DNA of 64,000 bases from an uncultured Eubacteriales bacterium (GCA_900540805.1 UQHL01000003.1:62001-126000), one strand, 5' to 3'; positions 1 to 9,062 are shown, numbered from the stretch's first letter. A program made the numbers and translations. Notes: generated by a model from the letters alone, not told the origin.

Positions 1-363
1 AATATGCGAAACGCGCGCCTTCTCTTTCCATAGAGTATATCTTAAAACGAGAAAAGCGAGAAGCAATACGAGAAGGATTATCCCCGCCATCGCCGCAATA
101 CACATAAACATGGGATATTTTACCGTGACGACGTTGCCCCACGGATCGTACATGGTATATGCGCCGCCGTTGAATAACAGCTGAAAAAGCTCGAATCCCT
201 TATACGGAATACTAAATCCGATATCCAATTGATTTTTGCTCACCAAATTGCAAAAAATGAGGCTTATCAGGCATAATGCAGGTACAGTTATCACGACGAT
301 CCCCTTCGCCGTTTCCGCACCGATTCCCGTCTGCCTTTTCAATGTCGCTTCCCCGCTTTTCAT
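1..363 (-). CDS. Membrane protein of unknown function, N-terminal part only (runs off the left edge)
   Basis: An open minus-strand frame of 121 codons starts at the ATG at 363 and has no stop before base 1. The start overlaps the stop of the AraC gene in an ATGA, so the two are probably translationally coupled. The protein has a short basic N-terminus, one hydrophobic segment at about residues 20-40, an extracytoplasmic loop of about 40 residues with a GGAYTMYDP stretch, and a second strongly hydrophobic segment at about 85-108 followed by basic residues (WKEKAR). I see no ABC-permease EAA motif and do not recognise the family. Its place last in a GH78/AraC operon suggests a link to sugar uptake or sensing, which is inference only. 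Confidence 0.75.
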   Translation of the reverse strand, partial: MKSGEATLKRQTGIGAETAKGIVVITVPALCLISLIFCNLVSKNQLDIGFSIPYKGFELFQLLFNGGAYTMYDPWGNVVTVKYPMFMCIAAMAGIILLVLLLAFLVLRYTLWKEKARVSHI

Positions 364-1193
364 TTTTCCTCCGCTGACAGCATCGTTTTGTTTTTATGAA
401 TGCGCCTGTATTCGTTAGGCGTCATTCCAAGCACCTTTTTGAACGCATAATGAAAGTTTTTTATATCCGAAAAGCCGATGACCTCGCTGATCTCCACGAT
501 CGTATTATTTGTTTCGACAAGATATCTGCAGCCCTGTTCGATCCGATAGCGCAGGAGATATTCGATAACGGAGGTCTTTCGCTCCTTTCTAAATAATTTC
601 TGCAAATAGCCGCTGGTAAGTCCCACATGATCAGCAACGTCTTCAAGCTTCAATCTCTTCGAATAGTTATCCGCAATAAATTTCACCGCCAGCATAACAT
701 AAGTGAGGTTGCGGTTTTTGTTCGGCTTGCTGTCCACGCCCGCTTCATACATCCGCGCCAACGAAGTCAGCAAAAAATAGAGACAGCCTTTCATGGCTTC
801 GTTGCAAAACGCTCTCCGCTCCTCGTATTCTTTCCTCGCCCGGTTTATCATCGCAGGAATCTCCGGCAAGTGCAACGTATTGAAAGGTACGATCGGCTGA
901 AACACCGAATAATCGAACTCCAAAAAACTCTTTAAAAATATAATATTTATCAGTTCGAATTCGTTTTCGTCACAGGTAGGGCGGGTGGAATGTTCGCTGT
1001 CGTCGGAAATAATAAACATATCTCCCTGTTTTAAGTTGATCGTCTCGTAACTGAGTTTTTGCACCGCCGTACCGCGCTCCACATAAACAAGCTCGACAAA
1101 TTCGTGACGGTGTTTAAGTACGGATTCATAACCGACGCTTTTCACGACGGCGTATTCCTTTTCCGACTCGAACATTTTAATGTTGAAAATCAT
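360..1193 (-). CDS. AraC-family transcriptional regulator
   Basis: 277 residues. The N-terminal half looks like a cupin sensor (KHRHEFVELVYVERG near residues 25-45). The C-terminal 100 residues carry the two helix-turn-helix motifs of AraC proteins (KLEDVADHVGLTSGYLQKLF and IVEISEVIGFSDIKNFHYAF), ending in the usual GMTPNEYRR. I chose the ATG at 1193 because AAGGAAG sits ten bases upstream and the ATG overlaps the stop of the upstream glycosidase as ATGA; a TTG six bases earlier lies too close to that site. It is sandwiched between a GH78-like glycosidase and a membrane protein in one operon, so it probably controls this operon in response to a sugar. Confidence 0.9.
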   Translation of the reverse strand: MIFNIKMFESEKEYAVVKSVGYESVLKHRHEFVELVYVERGTAVQKLSYETINLKQGDMFIISDDSEHSTRPTCDENEFELINIIFLKSFLEFDYSVFQPIVPFNTLHLPEIPAMINRARKEYEERRAFCNEAMKGCLYFLLTSLARMYEAGVDSKPNKNRNLTYVMLAVKFIADNYSKRLKLEDVADHVGLTSGYLQKLFRKERKTSVIEYLLRYRIEQGCRYLVETNNTIVEISEVIGFSDIKNFHYAFKKVLGMTPNEYRRIHKNKTMLSAEEK

Positions 1194-3163
1194 GAACAAT
1201 CGACTTCCTTTCGCTTCTGCGGCTCTATTCTGTATTTTTTCCGGCCAAGTTCAAGCGTACCGTACATATCGTCGCTATAGACGGAAATTTTTTCTTTCGT
1301 CATGGAAATTTTCACGCTTCCTCTCGCCAACGGCAATTCCGCGTCAAAGCTATCCAACCCCGCAAGACATGGCTTTAATATAAATTCCCCATCCGCGGGC
1401 GTAAGGCCGACAATGTATTTCCCGATGAGATAGAGCGGACTTGCACCCCAAGCATGGCAGAGACTCTTACCGTATTTTCTCCCGTACATCACATACTTCT
1501 CCCTACCCTGTTGCCGATAATCGTATGCTTCCCAAAAGGTTGTGGCGCCCTCTTTCAGCATACCTCCCCAATAATTTCTAATCTCTTCCAGGACATACTC
1601 CTGTTCGCCCATTTTGCACAAAGCGGAAAATTCGTAAAATTTCATATACGGTGTCACGATAGAGGGAATCCTGTCGTTTTTAAGAACGCTTTCCTTTATA
1701 TGCTCTTTTCGCTCTTCCGCACACACGTCGTAAAGTACGGCAAACATATTGGGATATCTTAAAATCTTTTCGTCCGACTTTCCGTCTTTGAGCGAATAGA
1801 TATAAGCTTTTTGTTTCTCGTCCCAAAACACATCCAACTTTTTCAGCTTCTCCGCCCAAAGGGTCCGATACGCCGCGGCTTTCTCCGCCTCACCAAACAT
1901 TTCGCCTAATTCCGCACAGTTTTTCAATGCGACAATCATAAGTATCTGCTCGAAACAGACTTCTCCGCTATTGTCGAGGTCCGCCCAATCGACAAATACC
2001 CAATCTTCTGTTTTCGAATCGACAAATCCGTTTTGATCCGTTCGGCTCAACGTATAATCCATCACTTCAAAGGTCTTTTTCAGGTTTTCCCCGACAAATG
2101 CCGCATCCCCCGTATATTGATAATAATCATACATCCCCATGATCCAAAAAAAGGAATAATCCATGATATGGTTAAGATGCAAGTTGAACGGAGATTTTCC
2201 GAACAGTGCAAGCATCGTCCTTTTGACTACTTCTTTATCGAAATAACTGTAATAATGCATAAGATAGGATTGATAAGCGTCGCCGGACCAAATCCATCTG
2301 TCACGTTTAATACCGTCGATGAGAAATTCCCTCGTATTTAAAAACAGCGTATATTCCGCAACCTCATAGATGCGGTTAACCAATTCGTCGCTACATTTGA
2401 AAAAACTTCTTTTTTTCATCGGTAAATATTCGAAAAGCGCGGATACAGCGGTAAATTCCAAATCGTCTGCCGTCACATAACGAAACGCTTTTGCCGTCTT
2501 TGTGGTAAATGTATCGCCGACTTGCTTCAAATCAGTGGAAAGTAACTCGCAATTTTCCGTATCCTCCGCTTCATACAGGCTTTCGCCGTAATAAACCACC
2601 GGCCTTTTCCCCGCAGTCGCGCCGAAAAACCGGACGCAAGCAAACAATTCCCGACCGAAATCGTAAATAATCCGCCCGCCGCTGCGGATGACCTTCACGG
2701 GCTTTTTTTCTTCTACGGCGAGACGAACGCAGTTTGGTGTAGAATCGTCTCTCATCAATTCCGGATCCGTCTTGGCTGAAAAATATGTATGATCATTGCC
2801 CGTAACCAGCCAGGTCTCATCGGAATTTATCTCTTTTCCCGTTACCAAAATACACGGAATTCCCCTGTCGTTATAAACGCTTACGACGATTTCGCAACGC
2901 CCTTTCTCCAAAACTGCTTCACCTTTGAAATCATAAAGGTATTTTCCGTTTATCTGTACGTTGAATTTTCCCTCGGCCTTTATATGTATCGTTTGAGATT
3001 CTGCCAGCTCCGTATTCTTGATAAACTTGATATTTTTATAACAGGAATGAAGTTCCCAAAACGGAGGGATAAACACGTCTCTTTCGTATCGATTCGTCAT
3101 AAATTTATTTGCCGTTTCTATTTCAAAATCATTTGGATACCATATCCATTTCGCTTTTGACAT
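1190..3163 (-). CDS. GH78-like alpha-L-rhamnosidase family protein
   Basis: 657 residues, no signal peptide, so probably cytoplasmic. N-terminal beta-rich domains lead into an (alpha/alpha)6 barrel from about residue 250. The barrel opens with the family signature around DGIKRDRWIWSGDAYQSY and has the later EGATTFWEAYD motif, whose first Glu matches the general base position of GH78 enzymes. The first motif is one residue shorter than the classical QRDERxGWTGD form, a variant found in many annotated family members, so substrate specificity is uncertain. GAGGTG precedes the chosen ATG at 3163; a GTG six bases upstream is too near. First gene of an operon with an AraC regulator and a membrane protein, all overlapping by four bases. 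Confidence 0.85.
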   Translation of the reverse strand: MSKAKWIWYPNDFEIETANKFMTNRYERDVFIPPFWELHSCYKNIKFIKNTELAESQTIHIKAEGKFNVQINGKYLYDFKGEAVLEKGRCEIVVSVYNDRGIPCILVTGKEINSDETWLVTGNDHTYFSAKTDPELMRDDSTPNCVRLAVEEKKPVKVIRSGGRIIYDFGRELFACVRFFGATAGKRPVVYYGESLYEAEDTENCELLSTDLKQVGDTFTTKTAKAFRYVTADDLEFTAVSALFEYLPMKKRSFFKCSDELVNRIYEVAEYTLFLNTREFLIDGIKRDRWIWSGDAYQSYLMHYYSYFDKEVVKRTMLALFGKSPFNLHLNHIMDYSFFWIMGMYDYYQYTGDAAFVGENLKKTFEVMDYTLSRTDQNGFVDSKTEDWVFVDWADLDNSGEVCFEQILMIVALKNCAELGEMFGEAEKAAAYRTLWAEKLKKLDVFWDEKQKAYIYSLKDGKSDEKILRYPNMFAVLYDVCAEERKEHIKESVLKNDRIPSIVTPYMKFYEFSALCKMGEQEYVLEEIRNYWGGMLKEGATTFWEAYDYRQQGREKYVMYGRKYGKSLCHAWGASPLYLIGKYIVGLTPADGEFILKPCLAGLDSFDAELPLARGSVKISMTKEKISVYSDDMYGTLELGRKKYRIEPQKRKEVDCS

Positions 3164-3210
3164 GCACACCTCAAAACGTATCCGTCTCTAAACTTTTCTT
3201 TTATAACAAT

Positions 3211-3239
3211 ACTCTAACACACTTTTTTTGTTTTTTCAA
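3211..3239 (-). promoter_or_regulatory. Candidate promoter of the GH78/AraC operon
   Basis: On the minus strand TTGAAA (3239-3234) is followed after 17 bases by TAGAGT (3216-3211), about 50 bases before the GH78 start. The minus 35 box is good and the minus 10 box weak. The AT-rich stretch from 3240 to 3480 holds no gene. Confidence 0.4.
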
Positions 3240-3489
3240 TAGTAAAAAAAGTGGCAAAATCTCAAATTTTTAATTTTTTCCCTATGTCAAAAAGAAGCCG
3301 GATATTTCACTCTCGCCGACTGTTTTATCTGTTTTTCATCCGAAATGAGTTGAAAAAATAATAATTGAATAGTAAAAACAGATACTATTTCCTTTTTTGT
3401 CCCATAAAATCATTTACAAATTCATAATTCAAAAAAAACCATTCTTCCCGACTTGCTCATCCTCGCTTGCTCAACAGGCAAAAAAGTAA

Positions 3490-3760
3490 ATATCCCCCAC
3501 AAAAGTGGGGGCTTTAAGAATCGCCCTAAAGGGCGCGAATACCAACATGGTGTTTAAGCACCATACGAGGCTGCTTACCGCAGACAAGCAAACCTTTTAT
3601 TTCTTTTCAAGTTATTTTTCTTTATTTGATTTTAGACATTTCTCAAACGGGTTGTAATATTCTACCGTACGGATTTGCTCTGAAATCAAATCTTCTTTCT
3701 CCTGCTTCCGGATATACTTTTGTACGGCTTGTTTGTTTCCTACTACCGTTGTGACCAAAC
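3490..3760 (-). mobile_element. IS200/IS605-family relic: transposase 3' end plus structured right end
   Basis: Downstream of a transposase C-terminal fragment lies a run of four small hairpins: CTGC/GCAG (3571-3583), ATGGTG/CACCAT (3547-3564), CGCCC/GGGCG (3522-3535) and CCCCCAC/GTGGGGG (3494-3511). Hairpin-rich, non-inverted ends are typical of IS200/IS605 elements, whose Y1 transposase recognises them as single strands. The left half of the element is missing, cut where the serine-recombinase element begins, so it should be immobile. The assignment rests on the hairpins together with the protein fragment. Confidence 0.6.
3612..3760 (-). pseudogene. tnpA: C-terminal fragment of an IS200/IS605 Y1 transposase (tnpA)
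   Basis: A minus-strand frame of about 48 codons ending at the TAA at 3612 reads VTTVVGNKQAVQKYIRKQEK, then EDLISEQIRTVEYYNPFEK and a short basic tail. This matches the end of Y1 transposases, where the catalytic Tyr lies in a YI..Q motif (here KYIRKQ) and the chain ends with a ...EY.xPF motif. An in-frame TAA lies just before the fragment, so the N-terminal domain with the HUH motif is gone. Frame and context agree with the hairpin cluster downstream. Confidence 0.6.
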
Positions 3761-3802
3761 TTTATGGACACTCCAAAGATGAGAAAACTATCGGCATAAA
3801 AT

Positions 3803-3836
3803 AAGCGTATGAGTTCAGGTAAACCCATACGCTTAT
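3803..3836 (-). terminator. Terminator after the serine recombinase gene
   Basis: AAGCGTATG (3803-3811) and CATACGCTT (3826-3834) form a nine-pair stem. It overlaps the end of the recombinase region and, on the minus strand, is followed by TATTTTAT. Confidence 0.65.
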
Positions 3837-3838
3837 TT

Positions 3839-5458
3839 TCATTTATTGAGTTTGTCTCGCAGAACGGAAGCAATATCGATTTTATAAACAATATCTATCT
3901 CGCGTTCTTTACCCGTATGTTTCGGATGCCCGCCGATGATAATGCGGTCTATCAGCTCATAACACATTTCTCGGGTAAGCTCAGGTACCTCAAGATATTT
4001 CTTGATATTCCGTATAAAGTCATCGGCACTTTGTATCGTGTTTGCCGTTTCGGTCAACCTCGTTTCCGATTCCGCAATTTCGGCTTCCAACCTTTTCTGC
4101 TCTTCGGAATACTTTTGGATAAAGCCAATGCAAATATCTTCAGGCATTTTGCCTTTCACTCTGTCCTCATAAGCCACCTGCATCAGACGGGACAATTCTT
4201 CCTTGCGTTTACGTTTTACCTGTAATTCCTTCTTGACAAATTTAATTGCCTTGTCCGCAAGTTCGGTATTGTGCCGGATAAATTCTTCGCGGATTGTCTT
4301 TTCATCAAGCACGATCCTCTGCGACATCGTCCGTATATCGTCAAGCACGATTTCCTCTATATCCTTTGCCTGTATAAAATGCGAAAAGCAATACGATTTT
4401 CCAAATCTCATGTGATTGCCGCAGTTGAAGTTGAAATCTATCTTCCCGTTTCGGTTAATATAATTCAGCTTCATTTTTCCGCCGCAATCGGCACAGAATA
4501 AAAAGCCCGATAGCGGATGCGTATGTCCGCGTTTCGTTTTCCTGCCCTGCGCTACGGACTTTTCTATTTCCCGAACCTTATCCCATAGCTCTTGCGTTAC
4601 GATTGCCTCATGAGTATTGCGGACTACAATCCATTCACTCTCATCCCTTTTATAGCGTTTGTGATTTTTATAGGAAACCGAACTCCAACGCTGTTGTGCC
4701 ATATGCCCCAAATATGTGGGATTTTTCAAGATACTGTTCACCGCGCAGAACGACCACAAGCCCATGTTTTCTTTGCGTCCCACGATACCGTATTTTTCCA
4801 TGCTGTAACGGCTGGGGTTCAAGATACTTTCGGCATTTAAGATATCCGCAATCTTATGCGGGCTTAATCCGCTTGCACGCATTTCAAATATCCGTTTTAC
4901 AACAGGCGCGGCTTCTTCATCTATAATAGGCGTTTTCTTTTCGTCCGTGCTCTTAACATACCCATACGGTGCTTTTCTCGGATGATACTTTCCCTCTTTC
5001 GCATGCGCTTTCAATACCGCACGGATTTTCTTGCTGGTATTTGCCGCGTGCCACTCGTTAAAAACGTTCATGATCGGCATCATTTCCATCGCGTTACTGT
5101 CTCGGTTTTCCGAATCTACATTGTCTTGTATCGCTATAAACCGTATCCCGAACGCGGGAAACACATAATCCAGATACTGCCCGACCTCGATATAGTTCCT
5201 TCCAAACCTCGAAAGGTCTTTTACAATTATGGTATTGATAACGCCCGCCTTGGCGTCGTCCAACAGTCGCTGGACCTCGGGTCGGTCAAACGTCGTTCCC
5301 GACACCCCGTCGTCTATGTATTCCCCGTAAATCTCAAATCCGTGGTCTTCCGCGTATTTACGGAGTATTTGCCGCTGGTTATCTATAGAGAGCGATTCTC
5401 CCGCTCGTTCGTCCTCCTGGGACAGTCTGAAATACAATCCAGTGATATATTTGTTCAT
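3839..5458 (-). CDS. Large serine recombinase, TnpX/Tn4451 type
   Basis: 539 residues. The resolvase catalytic domain comes first: GLYFRLSQED holds the nucleophile Ser at about residue 13, and ESLSIDNQ, DDGVSGTTFDRP and KDLSRFGRN follow. Next is the recombinase domain (about 170-290, with PYGYVKS and FEMRASGLSPHKIADILN), then a zinc ribbon (FCADCGGK about 322, FNCGNH and YC later) and a C-terminal coiled coil (VKKELQVKRKRKEELSRL). These enzymes cut and rejoin DNA at a 2-bp core to excise and insert their element as a circle. AAGGAGATTAT precedes the ATG. The gene lies at one end of the element, as usual, next to the broken IS200 copy. Confidence 0.95.
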   Translation of the reverse strand: MNKYITGLYFRLSQEDERAGESLSIDNQRQILRKYAEDHGFEIYGEYIDDGVSGTTFDRPEVQRLLDDAKAGVINTIIVKDLSRFGRNYIEVGQYLDYVFPAFGIRFIAIQDNVDSENRDSNAMEMMPIMNVFNEWHAANTSKKIRAVLKAHAKEGKYHPRKAPYGYVKSTDEKKTPIIDEEAAPVVKRIFEMRASGLSPHKIADILNAESILNPSRYSMEKYGIVGRKENMGLWSFCAVNSILKNPTYLGHMAQQRWSSVSYKNHKRYKRDESEWIVVRNTHEAIVTQELWDKVREIEKSVAQGRKTKRGHTHPLSGFLFCADCGGKMKLNYINRNGKIDFNFNCGNHMRFGKSYCFSHFIQAKDIEEIVLDDIRTMSQRIVLDEKTIREEFIRHNTELADKAIKFVKKELQVKRKRKEELSRLMQVAYEDRVKGKMPEDICIGFIQKYSEEQKRLEAEIAESETRLTETANTIQSADDFIRNIKKYLEVPELTREMCYELIDRIIIGGHPKHTGKEREIDIVYKIDIASVLRDKLNK

Positions 5459-5528
5459 ATAATCTCCTTCATTTTTTTATTTGACTTTTTTAGCAGATCT
5501 TAAATTTCTGTTTCGGTCATCCACTGCC

Positions 5529-6149
5529 TTATCCGTAGATTACCGTGTATCTTTGACGCATTTTTATAAAGTATTCGAATACCGTGGATTGCGCTCTGTC
5601 CAGTATTCGGCCTATCTCGGGATAACTCAAGCCCGACATCCTGCATTCCAGCGCGACTCGCATATTATCCGTTAATTTCAGGCTCTCCACGATTTTATCG
5701 CATACGGCATAGTCCCGTTTCGCTTCTTCCTTGATTTCCATAGACGGCTCGGCCGCCGGCTTTAGTTCTTCCGTGCTTATGCTGCGGTAATAATCGCTTG
5801 TCTTTCTGTTGATTAATTTCATCATCTTATTGATACACGCTATCCGAATCGTAACAGCTTTGCCTTTCTTGGTATAGCCTATAACGTCGTTTAGATGCCG
5901 TCCGTAATGCTCGCACAGATACAGCGCACCTTCCTGCACCAAATCGTAGCCGTCGCTCAATACACGGCGCATATCCTTCTTATGCTTTATATCCGCATAT
6001 ACTTCCGCGTATATCTTCTGCATTCGCGTTCCTATATAGCCTATGAGAAACCGCGTTTGCGCAAACACTATAACTTCCGACATTTCAAGCACGTTCTCCG
6101 GCGTGATTTCTTCTTTGAGAACTTCGAATTTCAGAATGTTGCTTTTCAT
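5529..6149 (-). CDS. Sigma-70-like DNA-binding protein of the mobile element
   Basis: 206 residues from the ATG at 6149, chosen because GGAGG lies eight bases upstream; the open frame extends further up without a good site. The N-terminal half is helical with region 2-like spacing (DLVQEGALYLCEHYG, TIRIACINKMMKLINRK). The C-terminal 50 residues form a region 4-like helix-turn-helix (LTDNMRVALECRMSGLSYPE, then IGRILDRAQSTVFEYFIKM). Proteins of this kind occur in clostridial conjugative and Tn4451-like elements and are thought to regulate element genes. It sits between the recombinase and the TnpW/Rep genes, all on the same strand. Confidence 0.75.
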   Translation of the reverse strand: MKSNILKFEVLKEEITPENVLEMSEVIVFAQTRFLIGYIGTRMQKIYAEVYADIKHKKDMRRVLSDGYDLVQEGALYLCEHYGRHLNDVIGYTKKGKAVTIRIACINKMMKLINRKTSDYYRSISTEELKPAAEPSMEIKEEAKRDYAVCDKIVESLKLTDNMRVALECRMSGLSYPEIGRILDRAQSTVFEYFIKMRQRYTVIYG

Positions 6150-6245
6150 TTCGCTTTTCCTCCGTTTTCGGATGATTTCGCCTTTCGGCAAAACCAAAAA
6201 CAAAACGAAAAGGCTATGATTGACTGTTTTTTGTAAGTACCGTGT

Positions 6246-6297
6246 CCTTTAAGTCAAGGGCGAACGCAAGGGAGTGCATTTACCCTTGACTTAAAGG
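6246..6297. repeat. Perfect 15-bp inverted repeat between element genes
   Basis: CCTTTAAGTCAAGGG (6246-6260) and CCCTTGACTTAAAGG (6283-6297) enclose 22 bases. It lies just downstream of the TnpW-like gene. The stem is not followed by a T run, so it is a poor terminator; a protein-binding site or RNA processing element is equally possible. Confidence 0.6.
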
Positions 6298-6358
6298 GGC
6301 TTTTCGTTTACACCTCCACGCCGAAAGGCGAAACCGGAAACGGGGTTTTTACTTTCCG

Positions 6359-6550
6359 TTACCCTTGTTTGACGGCAAGCCTTTCCATGGTTTTTTCGAA
6401 GTCCTTGCCGCCCGTGAAAAACCTGCGGACATAATACGTCTTTTTCCCCACGGTTTTCCGTTTGCTTATGGACGGAGAAAAGAAATAACAATTCTTTTCG
6501 CAATCCCCGCCGCTATAGAATATTTTTTGTACCGTTGTCATTGCTTCCAT
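6359..6550 (-). CDS. Small TnpW-like protein of the mobile element
   Basis: 63 residues from the ATG at 6550, which has a perfect AAAGGAGGT seven bases upstream; longer open frames in this region lack such a site. The C-terminal half, KTVGKKTYYVRRFFTGGKDF then EKTMERLAVKQ, follows the pattern of transposon-encoded TnpW-family proteins (a TTYxV...F..xxxETMxxKixRL motif). Their function is unknown. It lies between the Rep gene and the sigma-like gene. Confidence 0.65.
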   Translation of the reverse strand: MEAMTTVQKIFYSGGDCEKNCYFFSPSISKRKTVGKKTYYVRRFFTGGKDFEKTMERLAVKQG

Positions 6551-6569
6551 GTTGTTGACCTCCTTTGAT

Positions 6570-7451
6570 TTAGTTTGCCTTAGGCATTCTTTCGATGACC
6601 TCAAAACCGACCTTGCCCATGATTTCACCGTCCACCATACAAGTAAAGTCACGGGTAAGTATGTACTTGAATCCGTGTTCCTCTTCTCCCGTTTTACAGA
6701 GTATATCTTCGTCCAAAACATCAGACACGAAGTACGTTTTCAGTCCGCGCGAATACACGATTTTTTCATCGTTCTTGCCGATGTATTTGAGCATATACTT
6801 GATGCTGTCTCCGACTTCATAGGCGTTATTGACAGCCGAGAAATCGCTTCTTCCGAACCGCTCGTTGAAGAAGCTGTTCTGTACGCTCTTTTCCCGCCTG
6901 TGACGCTTGGTGCTGTAATCTTCGTGTTCCTCTAACTCTCCGGGCATTTGGCCTTCCGGAATGTAAGTAAGCGCGTGGAAATGCAGCCGCTGTCCCAACT
7001 CCCCGCGTTCCCATGCGCCCATGTAACGCCATCCCCGCCTCGAAGAGAGGTGATACAGGGTATTCATCAGCGTTTTGCGGAAGCTTTCTTCCGTTTGCTT
7101 TCGGGTATCGAAGGTATAGGTGCAAAAGAAATTCCATCGGTTGGTGTAGCCGCGACGTATCATGCGTTTATACCGCTCCCATCGGTTCCGGCTCAAACGC
7201 TCGAAATGCTGCTCCACAAAATGCACCGCTTCGTCCTCGGCCCTGAACATCGGCGTAAACTCCTGCAACAATTCGGCTTTGCGGTTCTTCCTCTTGCCTT
7301 TGACCTTTTCAAAGCGTTCCTCGAACTGCTGCAATTCTTCACTCTTTTCGATCTTCGCTCGCTGCCGCTTCTGCCTGTAAGGGCGTTCCGTATGCGGTAT
7401 GGCGATCCAGTTGCTTCCGTCATAGTAGATCTTTGCCTCGAGAAGGTTCAT
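6570..7451 (-). CDS. HUH-type rolling-circle replication initiator
   Basis: 293 residues from the ATG at 7451 (GGGAGGTG upstream). The replicase-like HUH motifs appear in order: motif 1 FFCTYTF (about residue 121), motif 2 RLHFHALTYIP (about 170, the His-x-His metal site), and motif 3 SIKYMLKYIGK (about 227, the YxxK with the nicking Tyr). Such proteins nick one strand at an origin and start rolling-circle replication of plasmids, phages or integrative elements. The start overlaps the stop of the small gene upstream as ATGA. Large palindromes upstream (7998-8238) could be its origin. Its presence beside a serine recombinase suggests an integrative element that replicates when excised. Confidence 0.85.
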   Translation of the reverse strand: MNLLEAKIYYDGSNWIAIPHTERPYRQKRQRAKIEKSEELQQFEERFEKVKGKRKNRKAELLQEFTPMFRAEDEAVHFVEQHFERLSRNRWERYKRMIRRGYTNRWNFFCTYTFDTRKQTEESFRKTLMNTLYHLSSRRGWRYMGAWERGELGQRLHFHALTYIPEGQMPGELEEHEDYSTKRHRREKSVQNSFFNERFGRSDFSAVNNAYEVGDSIKYMLKYIGKNDEKIVYSRGLKTYFVSDVLDEDILCKTGEEEHGFKYILTRDFTCMVDGEIMGKVGFEVIERMPKAN

Positions 7452-7588
7452 TTGACACCTCCCGTAAGCTCTGATATGCGTTTCAATAGCGTAGAACAAC
7501 ATACCCTCTCTTCACACTTCGGCAAAAAGGAAATTCTCGCTTTACCTATCGCCGTTACTTCAATGTCTTTTGTCTTGTTTTCCTGCAA
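7448..7588 (-). CDS. Small protein coupled to the Rep gene
   Basis: 46 residues, starting at a TTG with CGGAGG eight bases upstream (codons before it have no ribosome site). The stop overlaps the Rep start as ATGA, so translation is probably coupled. The sequence contains an ITAIGKAR-like beta stretch and ends in LLKRISELTGG. I do not recognise a family. Small accessory proteins before Rep genes are common in mobile elements. Confidence 0.5.
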   Translation of the reverse strand: MQENKTKDIEVTAIGKARISFLPKCEERVCCSTLLKRISELTGGVK

Positions 7589-7997
7589 ATTCTTGTCCTC
7601 CGAAGAAAAAATTTGCACGAAAAAAAGGGCATAGCACAAAAGAGAGAACTACTTGTCAGTTAGTTAGTTAGTTTCTTTCTTTTATTCTATGCCCTTGAAG
7701 ATAACGACCCCGCCCCGACTCTTCCGCTCGGAGTAACGGCGCGGCTTTTTTCAGCTCGCTTTCACTTACATTGGTATCGCTTCACGGCTAATCTATTCTT
7801 TTATCTTACTCAATCAAATCATAAATCAGCTCTCTTATTCAGTTGTACTTGCCCCTTTTCAGGTGCATGTGCCTATTATATAACCTTTCTTCAAAAAAGT
7901 CAAACGTATGTTCGCGTATTTTTAAGAAAAACCGAAAAAATTTTTCAGGTTATCCACAATCCGAAAGAGAAAGACGGAACGGAGAATGAAAAAATAC

Positions 7998-8098
7998 CGC
8001 AGCTTTGCAACGAAAACCCGCCCGCCGCGATGAAAAAAGGCCGTCCGCAAGCGGGTCAGCGCGGACGCCTTTTCGCGGCGGGCTTTTCTGTAGCTGCG
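7998..8098. repeat. Large imperfect palindrome upstream of the Rep gene
   Basis: Three nested arms pair: CGCAGCT (7998-8004) with AGCTGCG (8092-8098), CCCGCCGCGA (8021-8030) with TCGCGGCGGG (8073-8082), and GTCCGC (8043-8048) with GCGGAC (8061-8066). This GC-rich structure stands in an AT-rich gap with no gene. Its size and place fit a single-strand or double-strand origin of a rolling-circle element, but it could also be a bidirectional terminator. Confidence 0.55.
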
Positions 8099-8173
8099 TT
8101 TTTTCTTGTGCCGTCCGTTTTGAAACGAGCGGTTTGATCATGCCGTTTAAGCGGTTACGTTTCTGTTAAATTC

Positions 8174-8238
8174 AGGCGTGAGCTTGGCTGCGGCGGCGCG
8201 CAGCGCCGACGCTCTCGTCATAAGACAAGCTCACGCCT
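8174..8238. repeat. Second inverted repeat, 13 bp arms
   Basis: AGGCGTGAGCTTG (8174-8186) pairs with CAAGCTCACGCCT (8226-8238) around a very GC-rich centre (GGCGGCGCGCAGCGCC). It lies 75 bases from the first palindrome and may mark the replication origin or the far end of the element. Otherwise the gap 7589-8504 shows no gene that I can support. Confidence 0.5.
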
Positions 8239-8504
8239 TACTGCCATCACATTGTCTTCAACGAAAAACAATGCAACTTTCATTGTCGGTCAAATTAATA
8301 TAATTATGTCACACGGTGTCCCTCTCGGAGTTCTGCAAATCCTAAGTAATGTCAAACTGATGAGGCTTTCCCGAAATCTTTACGATATTTCATACATGAG
8401 GTGCCCCGTCTTTTTTCTTTTGCCTATGGTAACAATACATTTAGAATTTCCAAGATGCATGTACGATACTCAAAGCGTGTTTCAGCAGAATAAACCAAAT
8501 GCTT

Positions 8505-8804
8505 ATGAACGAACGCAAGAATAGGTATAAGACTTCGCCCGATAATAGTCACGAAGTTATAAATCTGTCCATAAGATTTGAAGATACAGTTAATCCCGAA
8601 GAAAATTACACCATAGTTAATGAAATAATACAGTAAATGAAGCTCACGCCATTACAAACACAAACGCTTGAATATCTTATGAACGGTATGCCATCACAGC
8701 ATATAGCCGAACTTTACAATGTAATAGTGAATTCATTATGGCTTCACCGCCAGCTTATTCAAAAAAAGATTACAAGTATATCGAAGTCTGAATTAAAATT
8801 ATAA
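8505..8804 (+). pseudogene. Broken small helix-turn-helix protein
   Basis: One plus-strand frame runs from an ATG at 8505 for 43 codons, stops at a TAA (8634-8636), and resumes directly at an in-frame ATG for 55 more codons. The second part, LTPLQTQTLEYLMNGMPSQH then IAELYNV, resembles a LuxR/sigma region 4 helix-turn-helix. The stop replacing what is probably a Gln codon and the absence of ribosome binding sites suggest a dead gene of about 99 residues from a mobile element. Each half could also be a tiny real protein, which I think less likely. Confidence 0.35.
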
Positions 8805-9062
8805 ATACATATACTTTTGAAACTACCGTTCTTTTACCGCTATTTATAGACCTGCGGTGTAAGTCTGTCTACAAATCTTAACTACTGTCTATACAGTACT
8901 TCCTGTTTTCAGTCCATAAAAAAATTCTCCCAATAGGTAGGCAAGTAAGAAACTCTTTTCACAACCATTTCAGAAAATTTTCCCCATTAGATAGCCGATT
9001 AACAAGCCCAAAAGTTTACACTTTTGAAATATTTTCACCAAATTTTTATTTCTATGCACAAA

